Notes: generated by a model not told the origin, from the letters alone. 64,000 bases of DNA from UBA4582 sp047629195 (GCA_047629195.1 JBLHWY010000012.1:1-64000); one strand, 5' to 3'; counted from the stretch's first letter, positions 25,558 to 35,491 are shown. A program made the numbers and translations.

Positions 25558-27027
25558 ATGAGTGTATCCCCAACAGGTCAGAAGCTAGATTTCTTAACCA
25601 AGTTCTACTATGGCTTTGGTGCAATCGCTAATGGGGCAAAAAGCAATGGCTTCAACTATTTGCTTCTATTTTTCTACAGTCAAATTGTGGGTTTACGACC
25701 CGACTTGGTCTCAGTCGGCATTCTGATAGCACTCATTTTTGATGCGGTCTCGGATCCCCTGGTAGGATATATCTCGGATAATACACACTCTAAATGGGGC
25801 CGGCGCCACCCCTTTATGTATCTGGCAGGGCTGCCTGTAGCTGTTGCCTACTATTTCCTTTGGTCACCACCAGACTGGGATCAAACGGGACTGTTCCTCT
25901 ACTTTGTTTGCATGGCCGTTATCATCCGAACACTCATTACTTTCTATGAAATCCCTTCCACAGCACTCGTCGCGGAACTAACAGACGACTACGATGAACG
26001 CACAGAGATGATGAGCTATAGATACTTCTTCGGCTGGTGGGGCGGTCTTACAATGGCAGTCCTTAACTATCTGGTTTTCTTGCCGGAATCCAAAGGCGGT
26101 ACAGAGTATCTCGCAGGTTGGAGTAATTATGGACTCACTGCCTCAATAATAATTTTCGTGTCAATATACGTAAGCGCAATTGGTACCCATCGTCATATTC
26201 CGAACCTTAAACAGCCACCGCCCAAAACAACCTTTAATCTAAGGAACACGGCCGCCGAGATAAAAGAAACTCTGACTAACCGCTCCTTTTTTGCGCTATT
26301 CATATTTGCCTTGCTATACGCCGTTGCTGCTGGTGTCTCGACTTCGCTTAGCATTTACTTTTCAAGGCATTTCTGGGAATTCACTACTTTTCAGATTGGC
26401 ATCATGAACTTACCCTATTATCTCTCGGCGCTTATTGCTTTGATGGTTGCGCCGCGAATATCGAAGTGGCTGGGCAAGAAACAAGGCGCGATGACAATCA
26501 CCGGACTTGCGTTTGCGCTTGCACCGCTACCTTACATATTGCGCATGTTGGGATGGTTCCCAGAGAACAATGCAGAACCTTATATTCTTATGATAGGCGA
26601 ATTTTCCGTCGCGATTAACGTATTATTCAATACACTCATCGTATTCAACACCATCGAAGTCACGTTGGTCATTATCTCCGCTTCGTTAATCGCCGCCATG
26701 ATTGCTGACGTCGTTGAGGACAGTGAGGTGAAGACAGGAAGACGCTCTGAGGGAATCTTTTTTGCCGCGAACAGCTTCTCGCAAAAAGCTGTAAACGGTT
26801 TAGGTGTCGTCGTTGCCGGACAAATACTTGCGTACATCCAGTTTCCGACACAAGCAAAACCAGGCGAGGTCCCGCAGGAAACCCTATTTGATCTAGCAAT
26901 GCTATATGTGCCAATTCTGTTATTTTTCTATCTTGCTGCGCTCATTGTGTTGAACGCTTATCAGATAAACAGAGATGACCATGAACATAATCTCCGTGAA
27001 ATTAACGCGGCAAAAGCGTCTTCGTGA
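25558..27027 (+). CDS. MFS transporter of the glycoside-pentoside-hexuronide:cation symporter (GPH/MelB) family
   Basis: A 489-residue membrane protein with about 12 hydrophobic segments. The N-terminal DAVSDPLVGYISDNTHSKWG, followed by RRHPFMYLAGLP, is the GPH family signature. The central cytosolic loop is near residues 215-240 (HRHIPNLKQPPPKT). GPH proteins take up sugars or sugar-like solutes with Na+ or H+. Here there are no sugar genes beside it; many marine bacteria carry GPH members of unknown substrate near hydrolases. Confidence 0.9.
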   Translation: MSVSPTGQKLDFLTKFYYGFGAIANGAKSNGFNYLLLFFYSQIVGLRPDLVSVGILIALIFDAVSDPLVGYISDNTHSKWGRRHPFMYLAGLPVAVAYYFLWSPPDWDQTGLFLYFVCMAVIIRTLITFYEIPSTALVAELTDDYDERTEMMSYRYFFGWWGGLTMAVLNYLVFLPESKGGTEYLAGWSNYGLTASIIIFVSIYVSAIGTHRHIPNLKQPPPKTTFNLRNTAAEIKETLTNRSFFALFIFALLYAVAAGVSTSLSIYFSRHFWEFTTFQIGIMNLPYYLSALIALMVAPRISKWLGKKQGAMTITGLAFALAPLPYILRMLGWFPENNAEPYILMIGEFSVAINVLFNTLIVFNTIEVTLVIISASLIAAMIADVVEDSEVKTGRRSEGIFFAANSFSQKAVNGLGVVVAGQILAYIQFPTQAKPGEVPQETLFDLAMLYVPILLFFYLAALIVLNAYQINRDDHEHNLREINAAKASS

Positions 27028-27044
27028 ACTTAAAAAAGGCGGGT

Positions 27045-27485
27045 TCACCGAAAGTCGGTGATCTCCGCTTTACGTTGCCGCACCTTTCCTCTGACGAAAG
27101 TAAGCACAGCAGATATCGTCGAAGCAATTGCTTCTATACTCATCAGCGCAACAATTTTGATTCTTTCGACAAATTTTACTTCACCTAGTCGATCTATTCG
27201 CGCATTGACCTTGCCAAGGATTGGATGGCTATCACTCCAGGCTTTGACACCCGGGGACACCTTGCCAAAGTAGAACAAAGCAGCAGCCAAAAACAGAAGC
27301 CCGGGGATGACTGGAATAATAATCCCCGCGAGACCAATCATTAACATGAGCCAAGCAACGACGACATAGGCCAGTTTCTTTACTGGGCTATGAAATGTTC
27401 TCGAGTTCGAGTTTAAATGATCAAACCCATCAAATTCACGCGAATGTCGGCGCCATTGCTTAGAGCTACCAAAGGTCTTTCTCAT
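27045..27485 (-). CDS. DUF454 (YbaN)-like inner-membrane protein
   Basis: A 146-residue protein. After a polar 33-residue start comes a hydrophobic hairpin, VVVAWLMLMIGLAGIIIPVI and PGLLFLAAALFYFG, with the PxxPG-type turn of DUF454/PGPGW-like proteins, then KVSPGVKAWSDSHPILGKVN and a third hydrophobic helix (IKIVALMSIEAIASTISAVL). Function unknown. It converges on the GPH transporter. Confidence 0.7.
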   Translation of the reverse strand: MRKTFGSSKQWRRHSREFDGFDHLNSNSRTFHSPVKKLAYVVVAWLMLMIGLAGIIIPVIPGLLFLAAALFYFGKVSPGVKAWSDSHPILGKVNARIDRLGEVKFVERIKIVALMSIEAIASTISAVLTFVRGKVRQRKAEITDFR

Positions 27486-27770
27486 ACGACTACTCCAGAT
27501 ACTTTATTCAGTTGTTTTCGAATCAACAGAAGTTGTACTAAGCTTTCTAGCACACATTAAAATACTGCAGGATTCGTGCCAGCCATTTAGTAGTTAGTTA
27601 TCACTTTGTTTTTAAACAGGTTTATCAAAAAAGTCGATTCCAAGCAAATGGTCAGTCTCACTAGAGATTAGTTATTCTGGCAAGTTCTTAATATAAAACT
27701 GGGTACCAGGTCACATTTCTACGCCTAACAAAATTGGTAATATCATTGGCTTGAAATCTTACTGTCACGC

Positions 27771-29663
27771 TTGATCAAAAACCTACACTCGGATATTAAT
27801 AGAATGGCAGCAAACGCTTTAACCGAGCAATCGCCGCAAGACCGAGCCAAAGGCTCGGTTGAAAAAATTCCAGTGCGAAAACTCTCAGAGCGACAAATTG
27901 CAGCAGCGCTAAGGGGACATTACACCCCTGAGGCCAACGACGAGGGAGCCATTGAAGCCGCTGCGCTCCGAGACCTACTCTTAAAATTACCAGCGCTATC
28001 TACCGAGCAACACGTTGATCCAATCATCGCCCAGATTCATAAATATCATCCCGGCACCAAGCTAAAAGCCAGTGATCAGGCGTTGGTCGCCTATGTGGAT
28101 GACTGCATCACCGAAATCCTTAGGCAAACAGATCTAGATTTCAGGATAGAAGCTTTTATTCGCGACCTGGCACCGCTAGTGGTTATTGAAGCCAAGGCCA
28201 GCGGTATCAAGTCAATCATGAATGATCTCCCTATCCTGACACTGATGGACTTACTCATAGAACAAGGCATTGGCTGGAGCGAAGATCTCGGCATCCTTGG
28301 ACTCCAGTTCATGGAAAAAATTGAAAACAGTGTCCGCTCTATGGTGACGGCAAGAACAAATCTAGATCGATGCTTTGAAGAGCTCAGCGAACTATTCGAA
28401 AAGGAAAACCCTGTATTCGAAAAAATGGAAGTAAAGCTATGCGAATCAGCACTGAATGAAATCGCGGGACAAAATGCAAAACACTTCTCAGCGTTACTGT
28501 TGAATGAAAAAATGGCAACGCGCAAACTGCCACTGTTCATAATATTTATGCTGCAAGGTTCCTGGTATGAGTTCCTTCAACAGATTTACAATTATAAAGG
28601 ACCTGATTCCCGTTCCTGGAATGCAGCAACTAAACTGACAGACATATTGATTTGGTCATTACAGGCCGCTACCGATGATGAGCATAGACAGCGAGAAGCC
28701 ATCACAAAACTGCCAGAAAAAATTCAAACGTTTTGCGAAAAAATGCCCTTTGATACTAATTCTATCAAAGCTTGTCTGGCGGATATCGAGGCAGAGTACG
28801 AGGCGATTGTTACTGGTAATCCATCGGACGCTTGTGACTTTGAACTCATGTCCACTGATTCGAAACTCTCAGAAAATCAAAGTACACTAGACGATGCCAC
28901 CCTAATAAAAATAAAAGACATACCCAAAGGTCAATGGTACTTATACGACGATAAAAACGAACCCGAAGAGAAAGTTGCCAGAATCAGAGTGATACTCAAT
29001 CGCAGTGATGCTCAGCGAATGCTCTACACCAACCACAATCGACGCAAAGTTATGCATATGACCTATGCCGAAATGGCGCACTACTTGGATACAGGCACCA
29101 TGCGCGCACTGACCTTGAAAAACAAATGTTGCGACGGCATTAAATCGTTCTTGGGCTCGATCATTCAAGGTGTTCACGGTCAGAAGAAAAAAGAAGTTGA
29201 AACCGTCGCGAAAGAAGAGAAGAAGAATCTGATCCGAGAGTACTTGGCGAAACGAAAGGCGGCCATTGTTAAACGGCTGCGGCAGCATCGGGAGCTTGCG
29301 AGGAAAAAGCGACAACGGGCCAAGATTCTAAGGCAGAAAGCGCAACAAAAACTTGACGCTGCGACCCAGGCAGTCGAATCCCTGCGAGTAGAGGCATGGG
29401 TTAACTTACCCGTCATGGAAGGTACGCTAACCCCTTGTAAACTCGTTGCGATCATTCCGAGTAACGACAGCTATATATTCACGAACCGATCTGGACTCAA
29501 GGTTGGAGATTTTACGACTAGCCAACTCATTCATATGCTAATTGCTGAAAACAGTGAAATACTCGATACAGGTGCAGAATTTGAAAATGTCCTTGCTTCC
29601 ATTGTGACAGGGTTACGTGAAGATAAATCTAAAAGCTACGACGAATTAAGTGGCGAAACTTAA
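27771..29663 (+). CDS. DUF1631-like protein
   Basis: A 630-residue cytoplasmic, largely helical protein resembling the DUF1631 family. It carries two similar small beta modules: about 385-450 (IPKGQWYLYDD, then LYTNHNRRKVMHMTYAEMAH) and about 545-605 (VEAWVNLPV, then IFTNRSGLKVGDFTTSQLIH). Between them is a long Lys/Arg-rich coiled-coil segment (AKRKAAIVKRLRQHRELARK). The first codon of the frame is TTG at 27771 without a clear ribosome site; ATG at 27804 is an alternative. No neighbour indicates its role. Confidence 0.72.
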   Translation: MIKNLHSDINRMAANALTEQSPQDRAKGSVEKIPVRKLSERQIAAALRGHYTPEANDEGAIEAAALRDLLLKLPALSTEQHVDPIIAQIHKYHPGTKLKASDQALVAYVDDCITEILRQTDLDFRIEAFIRDLAPLVVIEAKASGIKSIMNDLPILTLMDLLIEQGIGWSEDLGILGLQFMEKIENSVRSMVTARTNLDRCFEELSELFEKENPVFEKMEVKLCESALNEIAGQNAKHFSALLLNEKMATRKLPLFIIFMLQGSWYEFLQQIYNYKGPDSRSWNAATKLTDILIWSLQAATDDEHRQREAITKLPEKIQTFCEKMPFDTNSIKACLADIEAEYEAIVTGNPSDACDFELMSTDSKLSENQSTLDDATLIKIKDIPKGQWYLYDDKNEPEEKVARIRVILNRSDAQRMLYTNHNRRKVMHMTYAEMAHYLDTGTMRALTLKNKCCDGIKSFLGSIIQGVHGQKKKEVETVAKEEKKNLIREYLAKRKAAIVKRLRQHRELARKKRQRAKILRQKAQQKLDAATQAVESLRVEAWVNLPVMEGTLTPCKLVAIIPSNDSYIFTNRSGLKVGDFTTSQLIHMLIAENSEILDTGAEFENVLASIVTGLREDKSKSYDELSGET

Positions 29664-29676
29664 GAGGAGAAAAGTA

Positions 29677-30450
29677 TTACTCCCGCAATCGCGTCCCTGA
29701 ATTGAGCAGGTGCAGACAATATAAAAAAGTGACCAATGTGAATATGGTTATCATTCCCAGCGAGAACCCTACATTGACATCCGAAACCCCCAGCACGCCA
29801 TAACGAAACCCGTTAACAACATAAACCAATGGATTCAATTTAGAGAGGTTTGCCCAAAACTCCGGTAATAAATCGAGGGAGTAAAATACTCCACCGAGAT
29901 AGATCAGCGGCGTTAGAATGAACGTCGGTACGATTGAAATATCGTCAAAGTTTCGAGCAAACACAGCGTTAATAAACCCGAATAAGGAGAATAATATCGA
30001 AGTCATGACCACAACTAACATCGTTGCGCCCAGATGCTGAACGCTCAAGTCGGCAAAGAATAACGAAAGCCCAGTCACGATAATTGCAATGAGCAATCCT
30101 CGACTGACACTTCCTATGACAAAACCTGCCAGAATAATCCAATTTGGGACGGGAGAAACCAACAGTTCCTGAACACTATGATTGTATTTTGCGCCAAAAA
30201 AGGAAGATACAATATTCGAATAAGAATTAGTCACAACCGCCATCATGATAAGTCCAGGAACCACAAACTGCATATATGAGAATCCACCCATAGAACCAAT
30301 TCGAGATCCGATCAAGGAACCAAATATGACGAAGTAAAGCGTCATCGTAATTGCTGGTGGCAGCAACGTTTGTGGCCATATCCTCATATACCGACGAACT
30401 TCTTTTCTCAGAATGGTTTGAAACGCAACCCACATTTCAAAGTGACTCAT
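29677..30450 (-). CDS. ABC-2 type transporter permease
   Basis: A 257-residue permease with six hydrophobic segments, among them LLPPAITMTLYFVIFGSLIG, FVVPGLIMMAVVTNSYSNIV, FIGSVSRGLLIAIIVTGLSL-type (GFVIGSVSRGLLIAIIVTG) and ILTPLIYLGGVFYSLDLLPE. The last is the ABC-2 signature also found in NodJ/DrrB-type exporters. Its ATG overlaps the ATPase stop (ATGA), so the pair is coupled. Substrate unknown. Confidence 0.93.
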   Translation of the reverse strand: MSHFEMWVAFQTILRKEVRRYMRIWPQTLLPPAITMTLYFVIFGSLIGSRIGSMGGFSYMQFVVPGLIMMAVVTNSYSNIVSSFFGAKYNHSVQELLVSPVPNWIILAGFVIGSVSRGLLIAIIVTGLSLFFADLSVQHLGATMLVVVMTSILFSLFGFINAVFARNFDDISIVPTFILTPLIYLGGVFYSLDLLPEFWANLSKLNPLVYVVNGFRYGVLGVSDVNVGFSLGMITIFTLVTFLYCLHLLNSGTRLRE

Positions 30451-31367
30451 GACAGTAAGCTCACAAACATTTCCTCTAGCCGATTAGTTTTGTTTCTCAT
30501 ACTACTAATGCCAACATCAAGCTCTGATAGCGAGGCAAAAATTCCATTCACATCTTGATCTTTATCCACCTCGACTTCCAGCGTGTAGTCGTCCACTCTC
30601 AACACTTTAAACCCAGTAAACTTGACTGTCTGAGGCAGAATCGATCGCGAATCCAACACAAAGGTCTCTGTGTGCAACTGACGCAACAGATCCTTCATAC
30701 TACTGTGATGCACGATTGCGCCCTGGTCGATGATCGCAATATTTCGACAGAGCATCTCCGCCTCTTCGAGATAATGTGTTGTTAGGATGATCGTCGTACC
30801 ATTCTCGTTTAGATCACGTAGAAAATCCCACATCTCGCGCCGCATCTCGATATCAACACCGGCGGTTGGCTCATCTAGCACGAGTAATTCTGGTTCATGT
30901 ACTAACGCCCTGGCTATCATCAATCTGCGTTTCATACCGCCCGAAAGTTCACGTCCAACATCGTTTCGCTTGTCCCACAGGCCTAACTTCTTGAGGTACT
31001 TGTCTGCTCTTTGTTCGGCAATCGCACGAGGTAAACCGTAGTACCCCCCTTGGGTTACGACAATATTTCTAACCTTCTCGAATATGTTAAAATTGAATTC
31101 CTGCGGAACAATGCCAATCAGTCGCTTTGCTGCTGAGAAATTCTCATCAATATCAACACCACAAATATCTACTGTGCCGCCGGTTTTGTTGATGAGGGAA
31201 AACAGAATCCCGATCGTCGTTGATTTACCTGCTCCGTTTGGTCCCAAAAGCGCAAAGAAGTCGCCTTTCTCGACCTTTAGATCTATCCCTTTTAATGCCT
31301 GCACGTCATTGCCATAGGTTTTACTTAAATTTTTGATATCTAGCGCTAAAGCATTCGTATTCATCAT
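30447..31367 (-). CDS. ABC transporter ATP-binding protein
   Basis: A 306-residue ATPase partnering the ABC-2 permease. Walker A is GPNGAGKSTT, the Q-loop lies in IVPQEFNFN, the ABC signature is LSGGMKRRL, Walker B is LLVLDEPTAGVD and the H-loop is TTHYLEEAE. About 85 residues follow the nucleotide-binding domain, as in DrrA/CcmA-like exporters. Drug, lipid or polysaccharide export is possible; nothing nearby discriminates. Confidence 0.94.
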   Translation of the reverse strand: MMNTNALALDIKNLSKTYGNDVQALKGIDLKVEKGDFFALLGPNGAGKSTTIGILFSLINKTGGTVDICGVDIDENFSAAKRLIGIVPQEFNFNIFEKVRNIVVTQGGYYGLPRAIAEQRADKYLKKLGLWDKRNDVGRELSGGMKRRLMIARALVHEPELLVLDEPTAGVDIEMRREMWDFLRDLNENGTTIILTTHYLEEAEMLCRNIAIIDQGAIVHHSSMKDLLRQLHTETFVLDSRSILPQTVKFTGFKVLRVDDYTLEVEVDKDQDVNGIFASLSELDVGISSMRNKTNRLEEMFVSLLS

Positions 31368-31705
31368 CGGGGCAGTAATAACTCATTGATTTAAAAGCTG
31401 AACAGTATATCTGCTTCAGCGCTGGATATCTTATCGACAGAATTTACAACCAAGTGTAAACAGCCAATTGCCGGCTCTAGGCTATGGCTGTTTCCGTTTA
31501 CCATGACTGGGTCTATTAAATTTGAACAAAAGAGTGATGATTACCACACGTCAGAACCAATTCACTTCTAACTTTTTCTCGGCGCGTCAGACCAAAACTA
31601 TTCATCCCGAAACTAGCACAAATATTATTCTGAACTAAAATTAAAGCTGGTACTGTAAATATTGCCTTGCGAGCAAACTTCACCACAGAATGAAACCTAT
31701 AAGAA
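31368..31705. other. Intergenic region upstream of ABC and CBS-GGDEF genes
   Basis: A 338-bp divergent gap that should contain promoters for both units. It includes an inverted repeat AAACAGCCA (31458-31466) / TGGCTGTTT (31485-31493) with an 18-nt spacer. The minus-strand frame running through it into the next gene looks like a shadow. I see no other structure. Confidence 0.45.
31458..31493. promoter_or_regulatory. Inverted repeat AAACAGCCA-N18-TGGCTGTTT
   Basis: Perfect 9-bp arms in the divergent promoter region, about 90 bp upstream of the ABC ATPase start. Possible operator or transcript hairpin; no factor can be named. Confidence 0.35.
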
Positions 31706-32689
31706 ATGGATAAAATTTTACTAAGCTCTCTGATGTCGAAAAAAGTGTCCTGCTTGAGTCCAAACACGCCTCTCAAAGAGGCAATCGCTTTGATGGCCAA
31801 GAACCGATTCTCTTGCGTGGTTATTAAGGAAAACAACGAGGCCCTTGGCATATTTACCGAGAGAGATATCATTCGACTACTCAGCGAGCAACAAACAACC
31901 GACTTACTAGAAAAAACAATGCAAGAAGTCATGACGGCACCCGTACTATCCCTGAATCAAAACGAGACGCTATTCGATGCACTCGTAGTAAGTCGTGCCG
32001 AACGTATTCGCCACCTTCCTGTCACCGATGACAATGACAACTTGGTAGGTTTGGTGACTCAGTCGGATCTTACTGCTGCACACTTTCAGGTTATCGAGCT
32101 CCAATCTGAAATGATTGAGCAAGGAATCGCTGCACGAACAATTGATCTCGAATCCGTGAATGCGGAGCTCCAAACGCTATCCATGGAAGATCACCTGATG
32201 AACATCGGTAATCGCCGCGCTATGGAAGTAGATTTGGCGCACACCCATGCGACCGCCCTTCGCTATGGAAATCACTATGCTGCCCTATTGATCGATGTTG
32301 ACCACTTCAAGCTTTATAATGACTTCTATGGCCATCAGAAAGGAGATGAAGCTTTGAAAGATATCTCTCAAATCCTGAAATCGAGTATCAGAAGTTCCGA
32401 TCGACTATACCGATATGGCGGTGAAGAATTACTGCTAGTCCTGCCTAACACGAGCTCAGAACAATCTAAAACTGTCGCGGATAAAGTGGTCAATCTAGTT
32501 TTCAACGCTGCAATACCACACGAGAAAAGTAGTCATGCCAACCTGAGTATTAGCGTGGGTGGCGCAGTGTCCTGCCTTGGCGGAAAAATCGCCGTGACCT
32601 GGAAAGAACTAGTTGCGCAAGCCGACGTCGCGCTTTATAAAGCCAAGCGCTCAGGGCGAAACCAATTTCATATATCGCAAATAGGATAG
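31706..32689 (+). CDS. CBS-domain diguanylate cyclase (GGDEF)
   Basis: A 327-residue soluble signalling protein. Two CBS motifs span residues 1-125 (SLMSKKVSCLSPNTPLKEAI, GIFTERDIIRLL, MTAPVLSLNQNETLFDALVV, HLPVTDDNDNLVGLVTQSDL), followed by a linker helix and a GGDEF domain from about 165. The active loop is YGGEELLLVLP and an inhibitory I-site RSSD sits five residues before it, so it is probably an active, feedback-inhibited c-di-GMP synthase. The CBS pair suggests control by adenine nucleotides. Confidence 0.92.
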   Translation: MDKILLSSLMSKKVSCLSPNTPLKEAIALMAKNRFSCVVIKENNEALGIFTERDIIRLLSEQQTTDLLEKTMQEVMTAPVLSLNQNETLFDALVVSRAERIRHLPVTDDNDNLVGLVTQSDLTAAHFQVIELQSEMIEQGIAARTIDLESVNAELQTLSMEDHLMNIGNRRAMEVDLAHTHATALRYGNHYAALLIDVDHFKLYNDFYGHQKGDEALKDISQILKSSIRSSDRLYRYGGEELLLVLPNTSSEQSKTVADKVVNLVFNAAIPHEKSSHANLSISVGGAVSCLGGKIAVTWKELVAQADVALYKAKRSGRNQFHISQIG

Positions 32690-32699
32690 CAACGGCCAG

Positions 32700-33446
32700 T
32701 TACTGAATTGATCGTCCGCCATCTACATCGAGCGAAATACCTGTGAGGAATTTCGCCTCCTCGGACGCGAGAAATGCAAATGCATCTGCAACGTCTTCCG
32801 GCAAAGCTCTCCTACCCAAGGGTATTCCCGCGATAACCTTTGCTTCCATTTCGGGGCTCAAATCCTGCGTACCCATCGATCTCAAATCAAAATTGGTTGC
32901 AGCTGATACAGGACAAACACAGTTAGCTCTGATTTTAGGTGCCAGCTCAAGCGCCATACTTTGGGTTAAATTAATCACAGCTGCTTTCGATGCGTTATAA
33001 GGAGCAAGTCCAGGCCGCGGCCTTTTTCCTCCAATCGATGCTGTACTTATGATGCTGCTCCCTTTGGGCATGTGGGGCACACAGTATTTCGTGGCTAAAA
33101 ATATACTGCGGACATTAATCGTCCACATTCTATCGAAGTCTTCTACATTCATTCGGGTCATGTAGGAGCCACGATGAGGTACGCCCGCATTGCAGCACAA
33201 CACGTCTATCTTGCCAAATTGAGCCACCGTTGCATCTACCATCGCAATGGTTTGCGCTTCATCTGAAACATCAATTTCAAAAGCAAAAGCATTTGGTAAT
33301 TCATTGGCGATCTTAGTTGCTCCATCAATATCGATATCTGCCGCTACAACCATGGCACCTTCAGCAGCAAATTTACGCGCGATGGCTGCGCCGAAACCCG
33401 ACGCCGCTCCTGTAACAATTACAGACTTATCTTGAAATCTACTCAT
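32700..33446 (-). CDS. Short-chain dehydrogenase/reductase (SDR)
   Basis: A 248-residue classical SDR. TGAASGFGAAIARKFA is the nucleotide-binding loop, VVAADID and the acidic residue after it favour NAD(H), NAGVPHRG is the NNAG-type motif and STASIGG plus YNASK provide the Ser-Tyr-Lys catalytic set. GISLDVDGGRSIQ closes it, as in FabG-like proteins. AGAGAGG precedes the ATG. It is one of three minus-strand genes with a methyltransferase and a CoA transferase; its substrate is unknown. Confidence 0.92.
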   Translation of the reverse strand: MSRFQDKSVIVTGAASGFGAAIARKFAAEGAMVVAADIDIDGATKIANELPNAFAFEIDVSDEAQTIAMVDATVAQFGKIDVLCCNAGVPHRGSYMTRMNVEDFDRMWTINVRSIFLATKYCVPHMPKGSSIISTASIGGKRPRPGLAPYNASKAAVINLTQSMALELAPKIRANCVCPVSAATNFDLRSMGTQDLSPEMEAKVIAGIPLGRRALPEDVADAFAFLASEEAKFLTGISLDVDGGRSIQ

Positions 33447-33543
33447 CTTTAAACTACCTCTCTAAACTGATATGTTCGTTAACAAACTAATACGTATTGC
33501 AGAGTCGTTAGACCCAACTATTCACTCGAAATATTAGACCAAA

Positions 33544-34221
33544 CTACCTTTCTTGGCACACAAAAGTACAAAAATGTTCTGATCGAATTTGAGCATGATG
33601 CAACACCTTTAACCCACCTTTATCCAACAACCACAACCAATCTTCAACAGTATATTTATTGTGAGCAACTGAAAGCCTCATCATTGCCTTCTCCAAGATC
33701 TCAGCCTTGTGTGGCGGCACGTTCGCCATCATCATCGCTAAGTATTTAGCAAGAGGTTGCCGGACCCAGTCTTGTAACAAGAATACGCCGCCCGGTGCTA
33801 GTAGCCTTTTAATCTCGGCACAGGTCGCCAACGGATCATCTAGTACATGTAACACAGCCGTCATTGTTAGCAAGTGCACTGAATCATCTTCCAACGGTAC
33901 CGGGTTTGCAGTTACATCCAACAAGTCAAATTCAGGCTGGCTGCCCGAATACTCAACCTCGGTTTTGGCATATTCAACCATTGCGGGCGTTAGATCATAA
34001 CCATAGAGATTTGCGCCGCTGATTCGATTACCCAAATCACGCACAAACAAGCCAGGACCACAACCCAAGTCAACAATGCGCGGGTATTCTGGTAAATGAG
34101 GTTGAACCTGATCTTCTACGTAACGCCAAAATGCATCGTCAAATCTCTCATCGTGACTTTTGACCATTCGCATTACAAGGTCTTGATCACTGACCCCTGC
34201 GATTTCCTGATGACTAGCCAT
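33544..34221 (-). CDS. Class I SAM-dependent methyltransferase
   Basis: A 225-residue Rossmann methyltransferase. Motif I is RIVDLGCGPGLFVRDLG, followed by YGYDLTPAMVEYAK (acidic ribose ligand), LLDVTANPVPLEDDSVHLL and LAPGGVFLLQDWVR. The substrate is not evident; small-molecule methylation is most likely. GGGAGAGAAAC precedes the ATG. It lies between an SDR and a CaiB-type CoA transferase on the same strand. Confidence 0.88.
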   Translation of the reverse strand: MASHQEIAGVSDQDLVMRMVKSHDERFDDAFWRYVEDQVQPHLPEYPRIVDLGCGPGLFVRDLGNRISGANLYGYDLTPAMVEYAKTEVEYSGSQPEFDLLDVTANPVPLEDDSVHLLTMTAVLHVLDDPLATCAEIKRLLAPGGVFLLQDWVRQPLAKYLAMMMANVPPHKAEILEKAMMRLSVAHNKYTVEDWLWLLDKGGLKVLHHAQIRSEHFCTFVCQER

Positions 34222-34282
34222 TGTTTCTCTCCCTGCTATTTCCGTTCATTCTCACAATACTGGAGAAAAAAGTTGTAACTCA

Positions 34283-35491
34283 TTAACCCAACACGCCTTT
34301 ATTTCGCAACGTCTTTAGTTCAGCCGGTGACATTTCTAGCTTAGCCGCTAACACTTCATCGGTATGTTGGCCCAGGGTTGGTGGTTCCAATTCGTAATTC
34401 ATGTCGGAGCGAGAAAAACGAACGGGGTTAGCAACGAGCGGCATGCCACCCAATGATATCTGCATTTCACGTGCTTTTGTCTGCGGATCGTCAAACACCT
34501 TGTCGATAGTATTAATAGGTCCGCAAGGAACACCAGCCTGTTCGAGAATCTTTAGCCAGTCTGACATGGTATTTTTTTCCATTTCAGATTGGATTTCAGC
34601 GGCTAATGAATCCCTGTTTGCAATACGATCGGCATTCGACAAGTATTCAGTTTTGTTGGATATATCTGGTCGCCCAATTGCACCACCTAGCGCTCGAAAT
34701 TGCTTGTCATTGCCTACCGCCACAATAATATGACCATCACTTGCCGCAAACGTCTGATATGGCACCACATTCGGGTGAGCATTCCCCATTCTGTTCGGCG
34801 CATCTCCTGAAACTAAAAAATTCGCCGCCTGATTCGCCAAACTAGCCGTCAATACATCCATCAACGCCATATCAATATGCTGCCCTTTACCACTTTGCTC
34901 GCGCTCTGTAACTGCAGCCAAAATTGCTATGGTGCTATAGAGCCCAGTCATCAAATCAGCAACAGCCACTCCTACCTTTTGCGGACCATCGTTTGATTTT
35001 TCATCCGGTTCTCCAGTGATACTCATCAGACCAGAGATACCTTGAATCATGAAATCATAACCAGGACGCATTTTATAGGGACCGGTTTGACCAAAACCAG
35101 TGATCGAACAGTAAATAAGACGGGGATTGGAGACACTTAAAGTGGCGTAGTCTAGTCCTCTCTTTTCCATATCACCGACTTTAAAATTCTCGATGACAAT
35201 ATCTGCATCATCAGCCAACTTTCGCACAATCGCCTGCCCTTCCTGGCTTGCGAGATCAATACAAACTGATTTTTTACCGCGATTGGTTGACATAAAATAA
35301 GCCGACAGCATTTCGCCATCGGCGGCCTCAAACCATGGCGGGCCCCAGGATCTCGTATCATCACCAACATCGGGTCTTTCAACTTTGATTACTTCGGCTC
35401 CCAGGTCGGCCAAGGTCTGGCTTGTCCAAGGACCAGCGAGTACACGGCTTAAATCGAGTACCTTAATTTTTGCTAATGGAAAATCGCTCAC
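34283..35491 (-). CDS. Class III CoA transferase (CaiB/BaiF family)
   Basis: A 402-residue CaiB-type enzyme that moves CoA between acyl groups. It begins LAKIKVLDLSRVLAGPWTSQ, with LADLGAEVIKVERPDVGDDT, GYDFMIQGISGLMSITGEPD and VGVAVADLMTGLYSTIAILA, whose Asp is the catalytic nucleophile, and ends with LGQHTDEVLAAKLEMS. The start is GTG at 35491. The donor and acceptor acids cannot be inferred. Confidence 0.92.
   Translation of the reverse strand: MSDFPLAKIKVLDLSRVLAGPWTSQTLADLGAEVIKVERPDVGDDTRSWGPPWFEAADGEMLSAYFMSTNRGKKSVCIDLASQEGQAIVRKLADDADIVIENFKVGDMEKRGLDYATLSVSNPRLIYCSITGFGQTGPYKMRPGYDFMIQGISGLMSITGEPDEKSNDGPQKVGVAVADLMTGLYSTIAILAAVTEREQSGKGQHIDMALMDVLTASLANQAANFLVSGDAPNRMGNAHPNVVPYQTFAASDGHIIVAVGNDKQFRALGGAIGRPDISNKTEYLSNADRIANRDSLAAEIQSEMEKNTMSDWLKILEQAGVPCGPINTIDKVFDDPQTKAREMQISLGGMPLVANPVRFSRSDMNYELEPPTLGQHTDEVLAAKLEMSPAELKTLRNKGVLG

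Noticed and set aside
31516..31932. 138-residue minus-strand frame overlapping the CBS-GGDEF gene
   Set aside because: It is largely antisense to a clear gene, with serine- and cysteine-rich composition typical of shadow frames.
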